From the NCBI GenBank assembly GCA_002499195.1, contig DAKS01000019.1, positions 1 to 22,981 of the forward strand: a stretch of DNA of 22,981 nucleotides, read 5' to 3'. Every line of letters starts with the position of its first letter. Positions within the stretch are counted from its first letter, which is position 1. The DNA comes from Euryarchaeota archaeon UBA443. Its GTDB lineage: Archaea; Thermoplasmatota; Poseidoniia; Poseidoniales; Poseidoniaceae. The notes below the pieces were generated by a model that saw nothing but the letters and a program-made list of their open reading frames with translations, did no database searches and had not been told where the DNA came from. The position numbers and the translations under genes are program-made. This document shows, one piece after another, positions 7,437-14,830 of the stretch.

Positions 7437-10400
7437 GGTTGAGGCGGATCGCCTTGCATCGCTTCAAACGGATCAATACCTTCTTCATATCCTCCGACTT
7501 GACGATCGACCAATCCTGCCATTTGAGCGAAATCAGACTCAGATAAGCCCATTTTCTGAGCCTTGTACAATGAATTCTTGGCTTCTCTTGCAGCTCGCTT
7601 TTTCTTCTTCTTCTTTCGCCGACGTCGTATCAAAAGGATGAGCAGAATGATGACGACAGCAGGATAAGCCCAGAATTGACCTAGCAAATACATCCATGTA
7701 ACCTGTAACCGAAGCGTCACCTCATCATCAAGGCCATCGGGTGGGATTGTGTAGGTAATGACCTGCCGGCCATCTTCATCTTCAGTAATTACCATGTTGC
7801 CTTGCGCAGATGTTCCTTCCTTTGCAATGATGCCTTTTGGTAGTGTGAAACTTACCGGCCCTGTGAGATCAAATTCGGTATCCTCATGGATGGTTGTATC
7901 CCATGACCCGGTTTGGAACGTAAGAGCTTCTTCTTCAAGCGGCGGGAACGTTATTCCTTCTGATGAAACAAGACTTGTAGTCATCATCGACGTGATTTCG
8001 TCCATCATCATCACCATCGGTTGAAGCAAAGGCGAACGGAATGCTCCGTTGATATCTTCGGTCAAAAGTGAAAGTGTAATCAAATCAGGGTTGCCACTCA
8101 ACAAATCGCCCCAAGGACTTGACACAGCCAAAGTAAAGCGAACCTTTGGAATTTTAACACTCACACTGAGTCCAACTTCATCGGAAACGATTGGACCGGG
8201 AGTGCCAAGACCTGCGAGACTTGTTTCTATTGAGAAATCGCTGATATCGACCTCGCTAAATTGTGGATTTTGTTCGATGTCCTCGAGTTTTTCAGAAGCA
8301 ATATGGATCTCATTCGTGAGGATTTCGCCCACATCTGTTCCGAATTCCATCAATCCATCAGAAGTGAGATTGAAAACAAGTTTCCGTGCTTCTGGACAAT
8401 CGGCAAAATCTATCCCCGGTTCAAGACATCGCTCGATCAGCATTGGACTATCGGAACGACTCATAATGTCGCCAATGAGTCGTACAAGATCGCTTGGAAT
8501 CACTTCCATACGAACGGTGGTATCATCATTGATGTCATAGTATCCTTGTGGTAAAGCAATGCGGTGTACAACTGCGCTGGCTTCAAGACCAAATTCGATA
8601 GAGACAGACTTGGTCCATTCGTTGATATCAAAGGTATCAAAATCGATTGCAAGAGATGTTGAAACACACGTTTTCTGCGTTTGCAGGCAGATCGCTTCGT
8701 CATTTTCATCCAAAATTGGATGGTTGTATGTGTAAGGAGTGGGACCTGCAATTGAGATATTGTTTCGATTTTCTCCTGTTGGAGAATGTTCTAGGATGAT
8801 TCGGTCTTCTCCATCGATGGTCTCAATCCAACTCGGCAGAACCAGTTCAAGCGTAATCTTCGATGGTGGAAGGTCCGAAGGAATCATGCTCTCAAGGAAT
8901 GAGGTTTCAAGAACTGTTTCGAGTGATAGTCCAGCATCCATCACACGACGCAAGTCTTCGTTGGTAATCGCTTCAAAATATTCAGAAAACTCGTTCTCCG
9001 GAATGTTTTCTTGAATGATATCGAGCAGACCTAATTCAAACGTATTGCTTGTTGAACGGAGATAAATGGGGTGACCATAACCCATAGCAGTTGGTCCTTG
9101 GATACAGTATGAGATTGTGTTTGGTGGAATCACGGTCTCTGAACATCCAACGGAATGACTGTAGTTCAATCCACCTGCAGGCCCATCGATTCCTTCGGCG
9201 ACCGAATCACTCACCCACGATAATTGTCCCATCTGGATATCAGGACCTCCAGGAATGGAGTCTGAGAATGCGTCCCCAATCGAATCGACTGGGAATTGAT
9301 CCGTAAAATCATCGAGTGGTGCAATGCCATTTTCATACGCAAGGCGAATACCATCCGAGGTAATCTGTGGAATCGTCGCTAAATCCGAGAGTTCGACGAG
9401 CGATATCCCCCAATTATCCATAGTAGTTGTATCAAGGTAATTGATTCCTGCGATAAAGTCGATTTGAACGGCTTGTTCATCAAACAAATCCACCTTCAAG
9501 TGAAGTGATACTGCTTCCTCGTTTGGATCGAGTTCGACAATGGAAGTTGATGACGTGTTAAGGTAGCCCATGGTCAAACTGACCGTCTGTCCTTTGCGTG
9601 CTGCACTAACACCAGCGTCCAAGTTGTCGACGGTCCATTCACCAACACAATCCGCTGGCAGGCAGATGTTCAAATCAGATGAACTGTTTGAATCAACGCC
9701 GACTACCGTAGCGTAGTCAGGTGGACTAATTGAGAACGTTGAAACATGTCCTGGTTCAGCAAATACTTCGAATTGTGTTGTCAATTCAGAACCCATGATG
9801 AGTAGACCTTGATAAGCGCGCTCAAGGTCAAGATCTGAGTTATCAAGGAGATTGAAGGTGCTTGTTGATAGTTGAATTTCTGCTATGGTTGAGAAACAGA
9901 TTGGTGGTTCAAACACATTGTTTTCTGTAACACCTGAACCTGCATCGTAGATTGAGTCTTCCGTATCATCTGTCGTACATATTTCAGAGGTACCTGCCTC
10001 GGTATAGATGCCATCGTATTGCGTATTGATCGCTGTAACCGTCCCGAACCCACTGGAAAGGAGATCGTCGATCGTATCCTCAACTTCAATCAGCATCCGA
10101 TCACTTACAGGGGCTTCCGGTCCTGATGGCCCATCTGGATCATAATTGAAGTAACTTCGAATCATGTCCGCAGGAATACCATCATTTTCATCTAATCCAT
10201 CACCAGATAGAGCCGATTGTATAGCCGGATCATCCAGTCCTATCTTGCTACGGTCGAATTCCCGAATCGCCCAACTCAACGTCAAGTGGATTGTCGATGT
10301 ATCTTGAAGGTCGAAATCATATGTTCCACGAATCCAGTCTTGCTGAAACGGTGTTTCATCATCATTCGAATCGTAATCATCACAATCACTTAGACCCAAG

Positions 10401-10522
10401 GGTGGACTATCGCAAGTCGTCATACCATCTGCAGACGCAAATGGTGCGAGAATAGGGGTTGCAAAAAACAGTGTAAAACACAGTGTAAAAAAGCGCCTTT
10501 TCCATACTGCTCGTTCTTCCAT
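7433..10522 (-). CDS. Large exported single-pass membrane protein of unknown function
   Basis: This is a 1029-residue protein that I do not recognise by domain. The N-terminus is a signal peptide (basic MEERAVWKRR, hydrophobic core, cleavage near FASA, residue about 31). The ectodomain, about 32-944, is acidic and beta-strand-like with scattered Asp/Glu-rich loops and few Cys. Residues about 945-965 form a transmembrane helix, followed at once by RRRRKKKKKK, an extreme positive-inside stop-transfer signal, and a cytoplasmic tail of about 50 residues ending in Pro-Gln-Pro. Topology is thus outside-in with a C-terminal anchor. Envelope proteins of this plan are common in marine euryarchaea. The start ATG at 10522 directly precedes the signal peptide. 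It is divergent from taw2 across 62 bp and convergent with uvrC with a 4-bp overlap. Confidence 0.85.
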   Translation of the reverse strand: MEERAVWKRRFFTLCFTLFFATPILAPFASADGMTTCDSPPLGLSDCDDYDSNDDETPFQQDWIRGTYDFDLQDTSTIHLTLSWAIREFDRSKIGLDDPAIQSALSGDGLDENDGIPADMIRSYFNYDPDGPSGPEAPVSDRMLIEVEDTIDDLLSSGFGTVTAINTQYDGIYTEAGTSEICTTDDTEDSIYDAGSGVTENNVFEPPICFSTIAEIQLSTSTFNLLDNSDLDLERAYQGLLIMGSELTTQFEVFAEPGHVSTFSISPPDYATVVGVDSNSSSDLNICLPADCVGEWTVDNLDAGVSAARKGQTVSLTMGYLNTSSTSIVELDPNEEAVSLHLKVDLFDEQAVQIDFIAGINYLDTTTMDNWGISLVELSDLATIPQITSDGIRLAYENGIAPLDDFTDQFPVDSIGDAFSDSIPGGPDIQMGQLSWVSDSVAEGIDGPAGGLNYSHSVGCSETVIPPNTISYCIQGPTAMGYGHPIYLRSTSNTFELGLLDIIQENIPENEFSEYFEAITNEDLRRVMDAGLSLETVLETSFLESMIPSDLPPSKITLELVLPSWIETIDGEDRIILEHSPTGENRNNISIAGPTPYTYNHPILDENDEAICLQTQKTCVSTSLAIDFDTFDINEWTKSVSIEFGLEASAVVHRIALPQGYYDINDDTTVRMEVIPSDLVRLIGDIMSRSDSPMLIERCLEPGIDFADCPEARKLVFNLTSDGLMEFGTDVGEILTNEIHIASEKLEDIEQNPQFSEVDISDFSIETSLAGLGTPGPIVSDEVGLSVSVKIPKVRFTLAVSSPWGDLLSGNPDLITLSLLTEDINGAFRSPLLQPMVMMMDEITSMMTTSLVSSEGITFPPLEEEALTFQTGSWDTTIHEDTEFDLTGPVSFTLPKGIIAKEGTSAQGNMVITEDEDGRQVITYTIPPDGLDDEVTLRLQVTWMYLLGQFWAYPAVVIILLILLIRRRRKKKKKKRAAREAKNSLYKAQKMGLSESDFAQMAGLVDRQVGGYEEGIDPFEAMQGDPPQP

Positions 10523-10557
10523 GATGTTGCAACAGACCGAAGACCTTCAAAGGACTT

Positions 10558-10568
10558 CCCCTTAGGGG
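10558..10568. promoter_or_regulatory. Short dyad CCCCTTAGGGG in a divergent promoter region
   Basis: CCCCT-T-AGGGG is an 11-bp dyad with a one-base centre, located 17-27 nt upstream of the taw2 ATG and about 36 nt upstream of the divergent exported-protein start. No clear TATA box or Shine-Dalgarno site is visible in this 62-bp region. The dyad may be part of a promoter or operator, but its small size allows chance occurrence. Confidence 0.25.
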
Positions 10569-10584
10569 GTGTGTAGGCGTCATC

Positions 10585-11691
10585 ATGCCAATGCAACTGT
10601 GTCTTCTCGTACCACTTGCCGATGGTGAGGCGGCTCGACAGGCTTTGATCGACCTAGATGTTCTTGACAAAACGTTCACACCTAAACGTCTTGGAGACGA
10701 ACTTGCATTACCTATCCAAGAGGCGATCATTCTCGATGGAGTCGAGTTTGTACACAGGATTGACACGGTCGAAGTCAAGTTTGCACCACCTTCCATTGAC
10801 CCTCATAACCGATTATTGAAAGCCATCCTTCCAATGATCGATTCAAACAAAGAGTTGATTCAATCAATTCCCAAAAAATGGGAACGACTAGATGACCTTA
10901 TTTTGTTTCCAAAAGATGCTTTCCAAGGAGATAACTGGAGTCTAGTCATACACCGAAATAAGGATTTCTTTGAACATATTGCTGATGCACTTAAGGCCCA
11001 ACGAATCGGTCGCCAGCAACCTATTGCAGATGATCAAATGCGTTCATCTCAAGTCGAATTATTGCACGGTAACGATGCTTGGGTCGAAGTCAAAGACAAC
11101 GGCCTTACCTATGGTTTCGATGCTACAAAGGTGATGTATTCCTCGGGTAATGTGACGGAACGTCACCGCATGGCATCGGTTGATGCAAGAGGGGAAGTCG
11201 TCATTGATGCCTATGCAGGAATTGGATATTACACCATGCAACTACTCGTTCATGCCAATGTTAAGCATGTTCATGCTTGCGAGATTAATCCGAATAGCAT
11301 CAAAGCTCTCGATTGGTCTGCAAAGAAAAATGGTGTCGAGTCAAAAATTACAATCCACCCCGGAGATAATCAAGTCACACTACGAAAACTCGAACGATCT
11401 GCAAATCGTGTACTCCTTGGATATTTACCAAGTTCAGAAGCGGCATGGGAGCCTGCAGTTCGTGCACTCAAAGCAGAAGGTGGTACGCTCCATATTCACA
11501 TGAACGTCGAAGAAGAACGTATCGAATCTTGGTCTGAAGAAACGATGCAGAAGTGTTTGGATTTTGCTGAAAATTCTGGCCGTAATTGGAGCATCGTTTC
11601 TCATCATCTCGAGAAGGTGAAATGGTATGCTCCTAGAATACGTCACGTTGTTTTGGACGTATCGTTTTCTTCAAGCAATTCAGCATCGTAA
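10585..11691 (+). CDS. taw2: TYW2-type tRNA(Phe) aminocarboxypropyltransferase (wybutosine pathway)
   Basis: Taw2/TYW2 transfers the 3-amino-3-carboxypropyl group of S-adenosylmethionine to C7 of 4-demethylwyosine at position 37 of tRNA(Phe). In this 368-residue protein the Rossmann core contains VIDAYAGIGYYTMQL at about 210-224 (SAM motif I), ACEINPNSIKAL at about 232-243 and LGYLPSSEAAW at about 278-288. LPSS in place of the NPP motif separates TYW2 from the related methyltransferase Trm5. LHIHMNV and KWYAPRIRHVVLDV near the end closely resemble eukaryotic TYW2 as I recall it. The N-terminal 100 residues are the family's variable region. ATG at 10585 is chosen; ATG at 10591 would also do. 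The pathway exists only in archaea and eukaryotes, which is strong evidence against a bacterial genome. The last 49 bp overlap the convergent cyclophilin gene. Confidence 0.88.
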   Translation: MPMQLCLLVPLADGEAARQALIDLDVLDKTFTPKRLGDELALPIQEAIILDGVEFVHRIDTVEVKFAPPSIDPHNRLLKAILPMIDSNKELIQSIPKKWERLDDLILFPKDAFQGDNWSLVIHRNKDFFEHIADALKAQRIGRQQPIADDQMRSSQVELLHGNDAWVEVKDNGLTYGFDATKVMYSSGNVTERHRMASVDARGEVVIDAYAGIGYYTMQLLVHANVKHVHACEINPNSIKALDWSAKKNGVESKITIHPGDNQVTLRKLERSANRVLLGYLPSSEAAWEPAVRALKAEGGTLHIHMNVEEERIESWSEETMQKCLDFAENSGRNWSIVSHHLEKVKWYAPRIRHVVLDVSFSSSNSAS

Positions 11692-12608
11692 ATTGGAACA
11701 TCCTGTTTGCTGTTGTTCTGGACTATAACAAAGGCAATCCCTGCTGCAACGATAACGAACATTGTAGCAAACAGAAGAGTTGTTCCTGATCCTGTTTCCT
11801 CGGCAGAGGCTTGTATGGAGAGTTGACCTTCTGGGTCTGCAACTCCAATCATCTCAATGCTGACGATTTTCGCTTCGTAGACAGGTCGGCCAGCTGCCGA
11901 TGCAGGATTCTCGAGAACCTCACAACCTGCGGGAGCATCGTTTGTTGGAGTACATGCTATTGCCCGCACATGACTCATTCCATCACGGACGATTCCAAAG
12001 GTGGCATATCCTCCATCATCACGATTTTCGGGATCAAGCCCATGCGCTTCGGTTTCAGCAATATACCATTGCGAGTCTGCTGAATCCTCTTCTGTACCTC
12101 GTGCCATTCCTATAGCTCCATCGACATGGCTGAGATTCTCATTGTGCTCGAGAGGAATGGTTTCACCGGTTCCTCCGCTACCACACTGCAAACTTGTCGA
12201 TGGATAACCAAGGAATGATGGCTTGCACTCAGGATCGCCTGACTGCGTAACAAAATCGTTGATCACTCGATGGAAGAAGATGCCATCGTAGAGATCGTCT
12301 TCGATATGTTCAATCATGTTCTCGACTGTAATTGGAGCCCATTGGGGAAACAATTCGATTACGATTGTTCCAGACACCTCGCTCTGGAAATGCCCTGGTG
12401 TGTAAGTGACATCGATAGCGAACACAGGATCTCCGAAGTAAGAATATTGCATTGGCGTATCTTCGACAACGGGGCCATCCGACCACGTTGAAGGGTCAAT
12501 TCCATTACTCTTCCAAGCCGGTTCTTCTTCACCGGTTACTGAAATCGGAAGAAGAAGGAAAACGAGCAAACATGACAAAACAATCCTTTGTCTGGATGCT
12601 TTGCCCAT
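11643..12608 (-). CDS. Exported, membrane-anchored cyclophilin-type peptidyl-prolyl isomerase
   Basis: Cyclophilins catalyse cis-trans isomerisation of Xaa-Pro bonds. From the ATG at 12608 the 321-residue protein has a signal peptide (MGKASRQR, Leu-rich core to about residue 24), a cyclophilin domain at about 60-255 and a transmembrane helix at about 277-296 with a short acidic tail. Active-site matches include FFHRVI (Arg114), FVTQSGD (Gln122), GAIGMAR (Met168), SQWYI (usually SQFFI) and YATFGIV. The catalytic domain should lie outside the membrane, helping exported proteins fold. Earlier in-frame ATGs at 12695, 12662 and 12641 would put an uncharacteristic polar extension before the signal peptide, and the first two overlap the upstream gene; 12641, 4 nt after the upstream stop, is the best alternative. 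It follows the sugar genes on the same strand, perhaps by read-through. Confidence 0.87.
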   Translation of the reverse strand: MGKASRQRIVLSCLLVFLLLPISVTGEEEPAWKSNGIDPSTWSDGPVVEDTPMQYSYFGDPVFAIDVTYTPGHFQSEVSGTIVIELFPQWAPITVENMIEHIEDDLYDGIFFHRVINDFVTQSGDPECKPSFLGYPSTSLQCGSGGTGETIPLEHNENLSHVDGAIGMARGTEEDSADSQWYIAETEAHGLDPENRDDGGYATFGIVRDGMSHVRAIACTPTNDAPAGCEVLENPASAAGRPVYEAKIVSIEMIGVADPEGQLSIQASAEETGSGTTLLFATMFVIVAAGIAFVIVQNNSKQDVPIYDAELLEENDTSKTT

Positions 12609-12645
12609 GGACAAACCATGGTGTGCCTGTTCATCAATCATTTGA

Positions 12646-13821
12646 CTAAGGGCGTTGCTCATCAAGGCAATTTTTGAGAATTGACTTAAATTCATTCAAC
12701 TGATTCGTAATATCGTAATGATGGTTACCAACAAAAAAGCCTTGATCGTGGATTCGATTCGCTGCTGGTAAATCACCATGGATGGAATGATCCAGATGTT
12801 CAATCACTGGATTCAAAGTAAAATTTCCGGCCACAATCGGTCGCGTTTCGACGCCTGCATCTCTCAATGCATCAAGAACAAGACCTCGATTACACCAATC
12901 TGGCAAGACGATAGAAAACCCAAACCAAGAAGATTGACCAATCTCCTTCTGAATCAAAATTTCCGGTAGTTCTTGCATCAGTTGTTGGAAGATTACTGCA
13001 TTTGCTCGCCGGCCTTCAATGATACCGTTGACCTTACGAAGTTGGGCCTGTCCAATGGCTCCAGACATTTCTAGAGGACGAAGGTTGTAACCTGGAAGGA
13101 CAAATCTAAACGATTCCATGAACGGATCATCGGATTTCTCAACAACATGGTTTTGCTTTGGTAAATTTCTGGTCCATCCGTGGGCTCGTAGCGACAACAT
13201 GACGTGATACAATTCCTCATCATCGGTCACGGTTACACCGCCTTCCATAGTCGAGATGTGATGGCTAAAGAAGGAACTGAATGTACCAGCAAGACCAAAA
13301 GTTCCTGCTTGTTTTCCATCGATAGTTGCCCCCAATGATTCACAATTGTCCTCAATTACGTACAAGTTGTGTTTTTCAGCGAGAGCGAGTAAACGAGGAT
13401 AATCGACTGAGTTGCCAAGAAGGTTCACACAAAATATCATCTTTGTTTTCTCAGTAATCGCATCTTCGATCGCATCAATATCAATATTGAGTGTCTCTTC
13501 ATCGATGTCGACAAAACGCATCGATAATCCATATTGATGCACAGGATAGTAGGTTGTTGACCACGAAACCGCTGGAACAAGAACCTCATCACCTGGATTC
13601 AAATCGATGCCTTTAGCATAAATCATTCCGGCAACAGCGAGAAGATTAGCAGACGAGCCTGAGTTGGACATAATGGCATATTTTGCTCCAAAGAACTCTG
13701 CAAATTGTTTCTCAAAGGTTTCAACCTCTGGACCCATACTGAATCGATCACTGTCGATAACACGTTGAATTGCCGCGTATTCTTCATCGTCCCAAGTACT
13801 CGTTGCAAGTGGTAAACTCAT
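12646..13821 (-). CDS. ColD-like PLP-dependent GDP-4-keto-6-deoxyhexose 3-dehydratase (DegT family)
   Basis: This 391-residue protein has the fold-type I DegT/DnrJ/EryC1/StrS architecture: SNSGSSANLLA at about 52-62, PAVSWSTT at about 83-90 and IEDNCESLGA at about 156-165 with the Asp that pairs with the pyridine ring. The Schiff-base lysine of ordinary sugar aminotransferases is replaced by histidine: SFFSHHISTMEGG, with His188 at the lysine position. That substitution is the signature of ColD, which removes the C3 hydroxyl of GDP-4-keto-6-deoxymannose, and of the related CDP-sugar dehydratases. The enzyme therefore likely makes a 3,6-dideoxy sugar nucleotide rather than an amino sugar. GDP rather than CDP is inferred from the Fcl/ColC-like partner and the lack of a visible Fe-S ligand extension. 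GAGGAGG at 13830-13836 is a strong ribosome site, and the ATGA overlap with the upstream gene indicates coupled translation. Confidence 0.85.
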   Translation of the reverse strand: MSLPLATSTWDDEEYAAIQRVIDSDRFSMGPEVETFEKQFAEFFGAKYAIMSNSGSSANLLAVAGMIYAKGIDLNPGDEVLVPAVSWSTTYYPVHQYGLSMRFVDIDEETLNIDIDAIEDAITEKTKMIFCVNLLGNSVDYPRLLALAEKHNLYVIEDNCESLGATIDGKQAGTFGLAGTFSSFFSHHISTMEGGVTVTDDEELYHVMLSLRAHGWTRNLPKQNHVVEKSDDPFMESFRFVLPGYNLRPLEMSGAIGQAQLRKVNGIIEGRRANAVIFQQLMQELPEILIQKEIGQSSWFGFSIVLPDWCNRGLVLDALRDAGVETRPIVAGNFTLNPVIEHLDHSIHGDLPAANRIHDQGFFVGNHHYDITNQLNEFKSILKNCLDEQRP

Positions 13822-14738
13822 TCCAATGTCCTCCTCAGATAATCATAGGTGATTGCTAATGCTTCTTCAAATGGCGTTTTAGGGGACCAACCCAATCTTT
13901 GCTGGTGTTGTAAATCCAAATAACGTCGCAGACGGCCAACTGGTTTGTCGAGATCATGCTGTAATTCCCCTGAATATCCAATGATTTTGGCCATGTGTTG
14001 GTGCATCTCATTGACGCTAACCTCAACACCTGAGCCGACATTCATCACCTCTGGTAACGACTCAAAATTATCAAGTGAGAAGCAAATGAAATCTGCCAAG
14101 TCTGATGCATAGAGGAATTCTCGCTTGGCTGAGCCATCGCCCCAGATGACTATCGGAGCGTTTTGCTGCTCTTTTGCTTGATGCATTCGGTGCAAGATTG
14201 CAGGAAGCATGTGCCCTGTCTCGAGTGAGAAGTTGTCATAAGGACCAAACAGATTGCAAGGAAGAATGGTTTTGAACGAGGTATTATGTTGTTCATTTGC
14301 CATGGCACATGCTCGGTAGACAACGTATTTGGAAAGTGCATAACCTTCGATCGGCCCCTCAAAGGCACCTTGGCCAAGTGAGGATTCGGATAGTGGCTGT
14401 GGTGCATCACTGGGGTAAACTGTTGCACTTCCAACGTTGAGAAGCTTCGTAATTCCATGCTCTAAACATGAACGAATTAGGTTCATTCCCATCGATACGT
14501 TGGCATCGAACGAATGATGTTTTTTGGTAGTGCTAGAAGCGATTCCAGCGACATAGGCGGCGCAATGAACCACTACATCGATTGAATTTGAGCCGATGAA
14601 AGAAGATATCGCTGCTGCATCGGTGAGATCGATTTCATCTTGAGATGGAGCAAGGATAAGATAGCCCTTCTTCTCAAGCATCGGAACGAGGTGCTGACCC
14701 AGCATTCCTGATGCCCCAGTAACGAGAACAGTGGCCAT
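13818..14738 (-). CDS. Fcl/ColC-like NAD(P)-dependent GDP-keto-deoxysugar reductase (epimerase?)
   Basis: This is a 306-residue extended short-chain dehydrogenase resembling GDP-fucose synthase (Fcl) and GDP-colitose synthase (ColC). It shows the nucleotide-binding GASGMLG at 8-14, the VVVHCAAYVAGI region, Ser104 in GSATVYP, the catalytic pair Tyr133/Lys137 (YALSK), PCNLFGPYDNF, His176 in TGHMLPA and REFLYASDLADF. The Fcl catalytic Cys (GSSCIYP) is Thr106 here, and the Fcl PDGTPRK segment reads PVGRLRR, so C5 epimerisation may be lost and the substrate pocket altered. With the neighbouring dehydratase it should complete a GDP-3,6-dideoxyhexose by reducing C4. A TATA box, TATTTAAG, is centred 26 nt upstream of the ATG with no Shine-Dalgarno site, so the mRNA is probably leaderless. 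It overlaps the downstream dehydratase gene by 4 bp. Confidence 0.84.
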   Translation of the reverse strand: MATVLVTGASGMLGQHLVPMLEKKGYLILAPSQDEIDLTDAAAISSFIGSNSIDVVVHCAAYVAGIASSTTKKHHSFDANVSMGMNLIRSCLEHGITKLLNVGSATVYPSDAPQPLSESSLGQGAFEGPIEGYALSKYVVYRACAMANEQHNTSFKTILPCNLFGPYDNFSLETGHMLPAILHRMHQAKEQQNAPIVIWGDGSAKREFLYASDLADFICFSLDNFESLPEVMNVGSGVEVSVNEMHQHMAKIIGYSGELQHDLDKPVGRLRRYLDLQHQQRLGWSPKTPFEEALAITYDYLRRTLE

Positions 14739-14760
14739 ATGTCACGCCACAACCTCGGCC

Positions 14761-14768
14761 TTAAATAG
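14761..14768 (-). promoter_or_regulatory. TATA box of the dideoxysugar genes
   Basis: Read on the minus strand, TATTTAAG (centre about 14764) lies 26 nt upstream of the ATG at 14738, the expected archaeal spacing for a leaderless message. On the plus strand the same site reads TTAAATA and would place a start point near 14789, within the dyad, giving the divergent glycosyltransferase a leader of about 40 nt. One near-symmetric box may therefore serve both directions. Confidence 0.6.
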
Positions 14769-14774
14769 GAATGT

Positions 14775-14813
14775 CCATAGGGAATTGCATCCACTTTGGT
14801 GGATTTCCTATGG
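14775..14813. promoter_or_regulatory. 39-nt interrupted dyad between the divergent sugar genes
   Basis: The outer arms CCATAGGGAA (14775-14784) and TTCCTATGG (14805-14813) pair with one bulged G. The inner arms ATCCAC (14789-14794) and GTGGAT (14799-14804) pair exactly around a TTTG loop, and TTGC (14785-14788) is unpaired. As DNA it is an operator-like dyad next to the shared TATA box. As plus-strand RNA it would fold into a hairpin just before the glycosyltransferase ribosome site. Which of the two matters cannot be told from sequence. Confidence 0.55.
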
Positions 14814-14830
14814 CCGGTGAAGCTCGTTGA
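14810..14830 (+). other. Possible six-codon leader ORF overlapping the TTG start
   Basis: ATG at 14810 opens a six-codon frame (M-A-G-E-A-R) ending in TGA at 14828-14830. That stop overlaps the TTG start codon of the glycosyltransferase (TTGA). The leader ORF contains the GGTGA ribosome site (14816-14820) used by that gene, and its own ATG lies in the right arm of the dyad. The layout would allow translational coupling but may be a coincidence. Confidence 0.25.

Noticed and set aside
7580..7630. TTC-rich tract as a terminator of uvrC
   Set aside because: It codes for the Lys/Arg block of the convergent protein and lies over 140 nt past the uvrC stop; coding need explains the composition.
8049..8540. 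163-codon plus-strand open frame
   Set aside because: It is antisense to the 1029-residue exported protein, Ser/Arg-rich, low in complexity and without a ribosome site or promoter.
10469..10490. Direct repeat CAGTGTAAAA twice
   Set aside because: It lies in the signal peptide coding region and encodes a repeated F-T-L hydrophobic pattern, so codon repetition explains it.
12646..13821. Ordinary sugar aminotransferase (perosamine synthase type)
   Set aside because: The Schiff-base lysine is replaced by His188, which such aminotransferases need as Lys.
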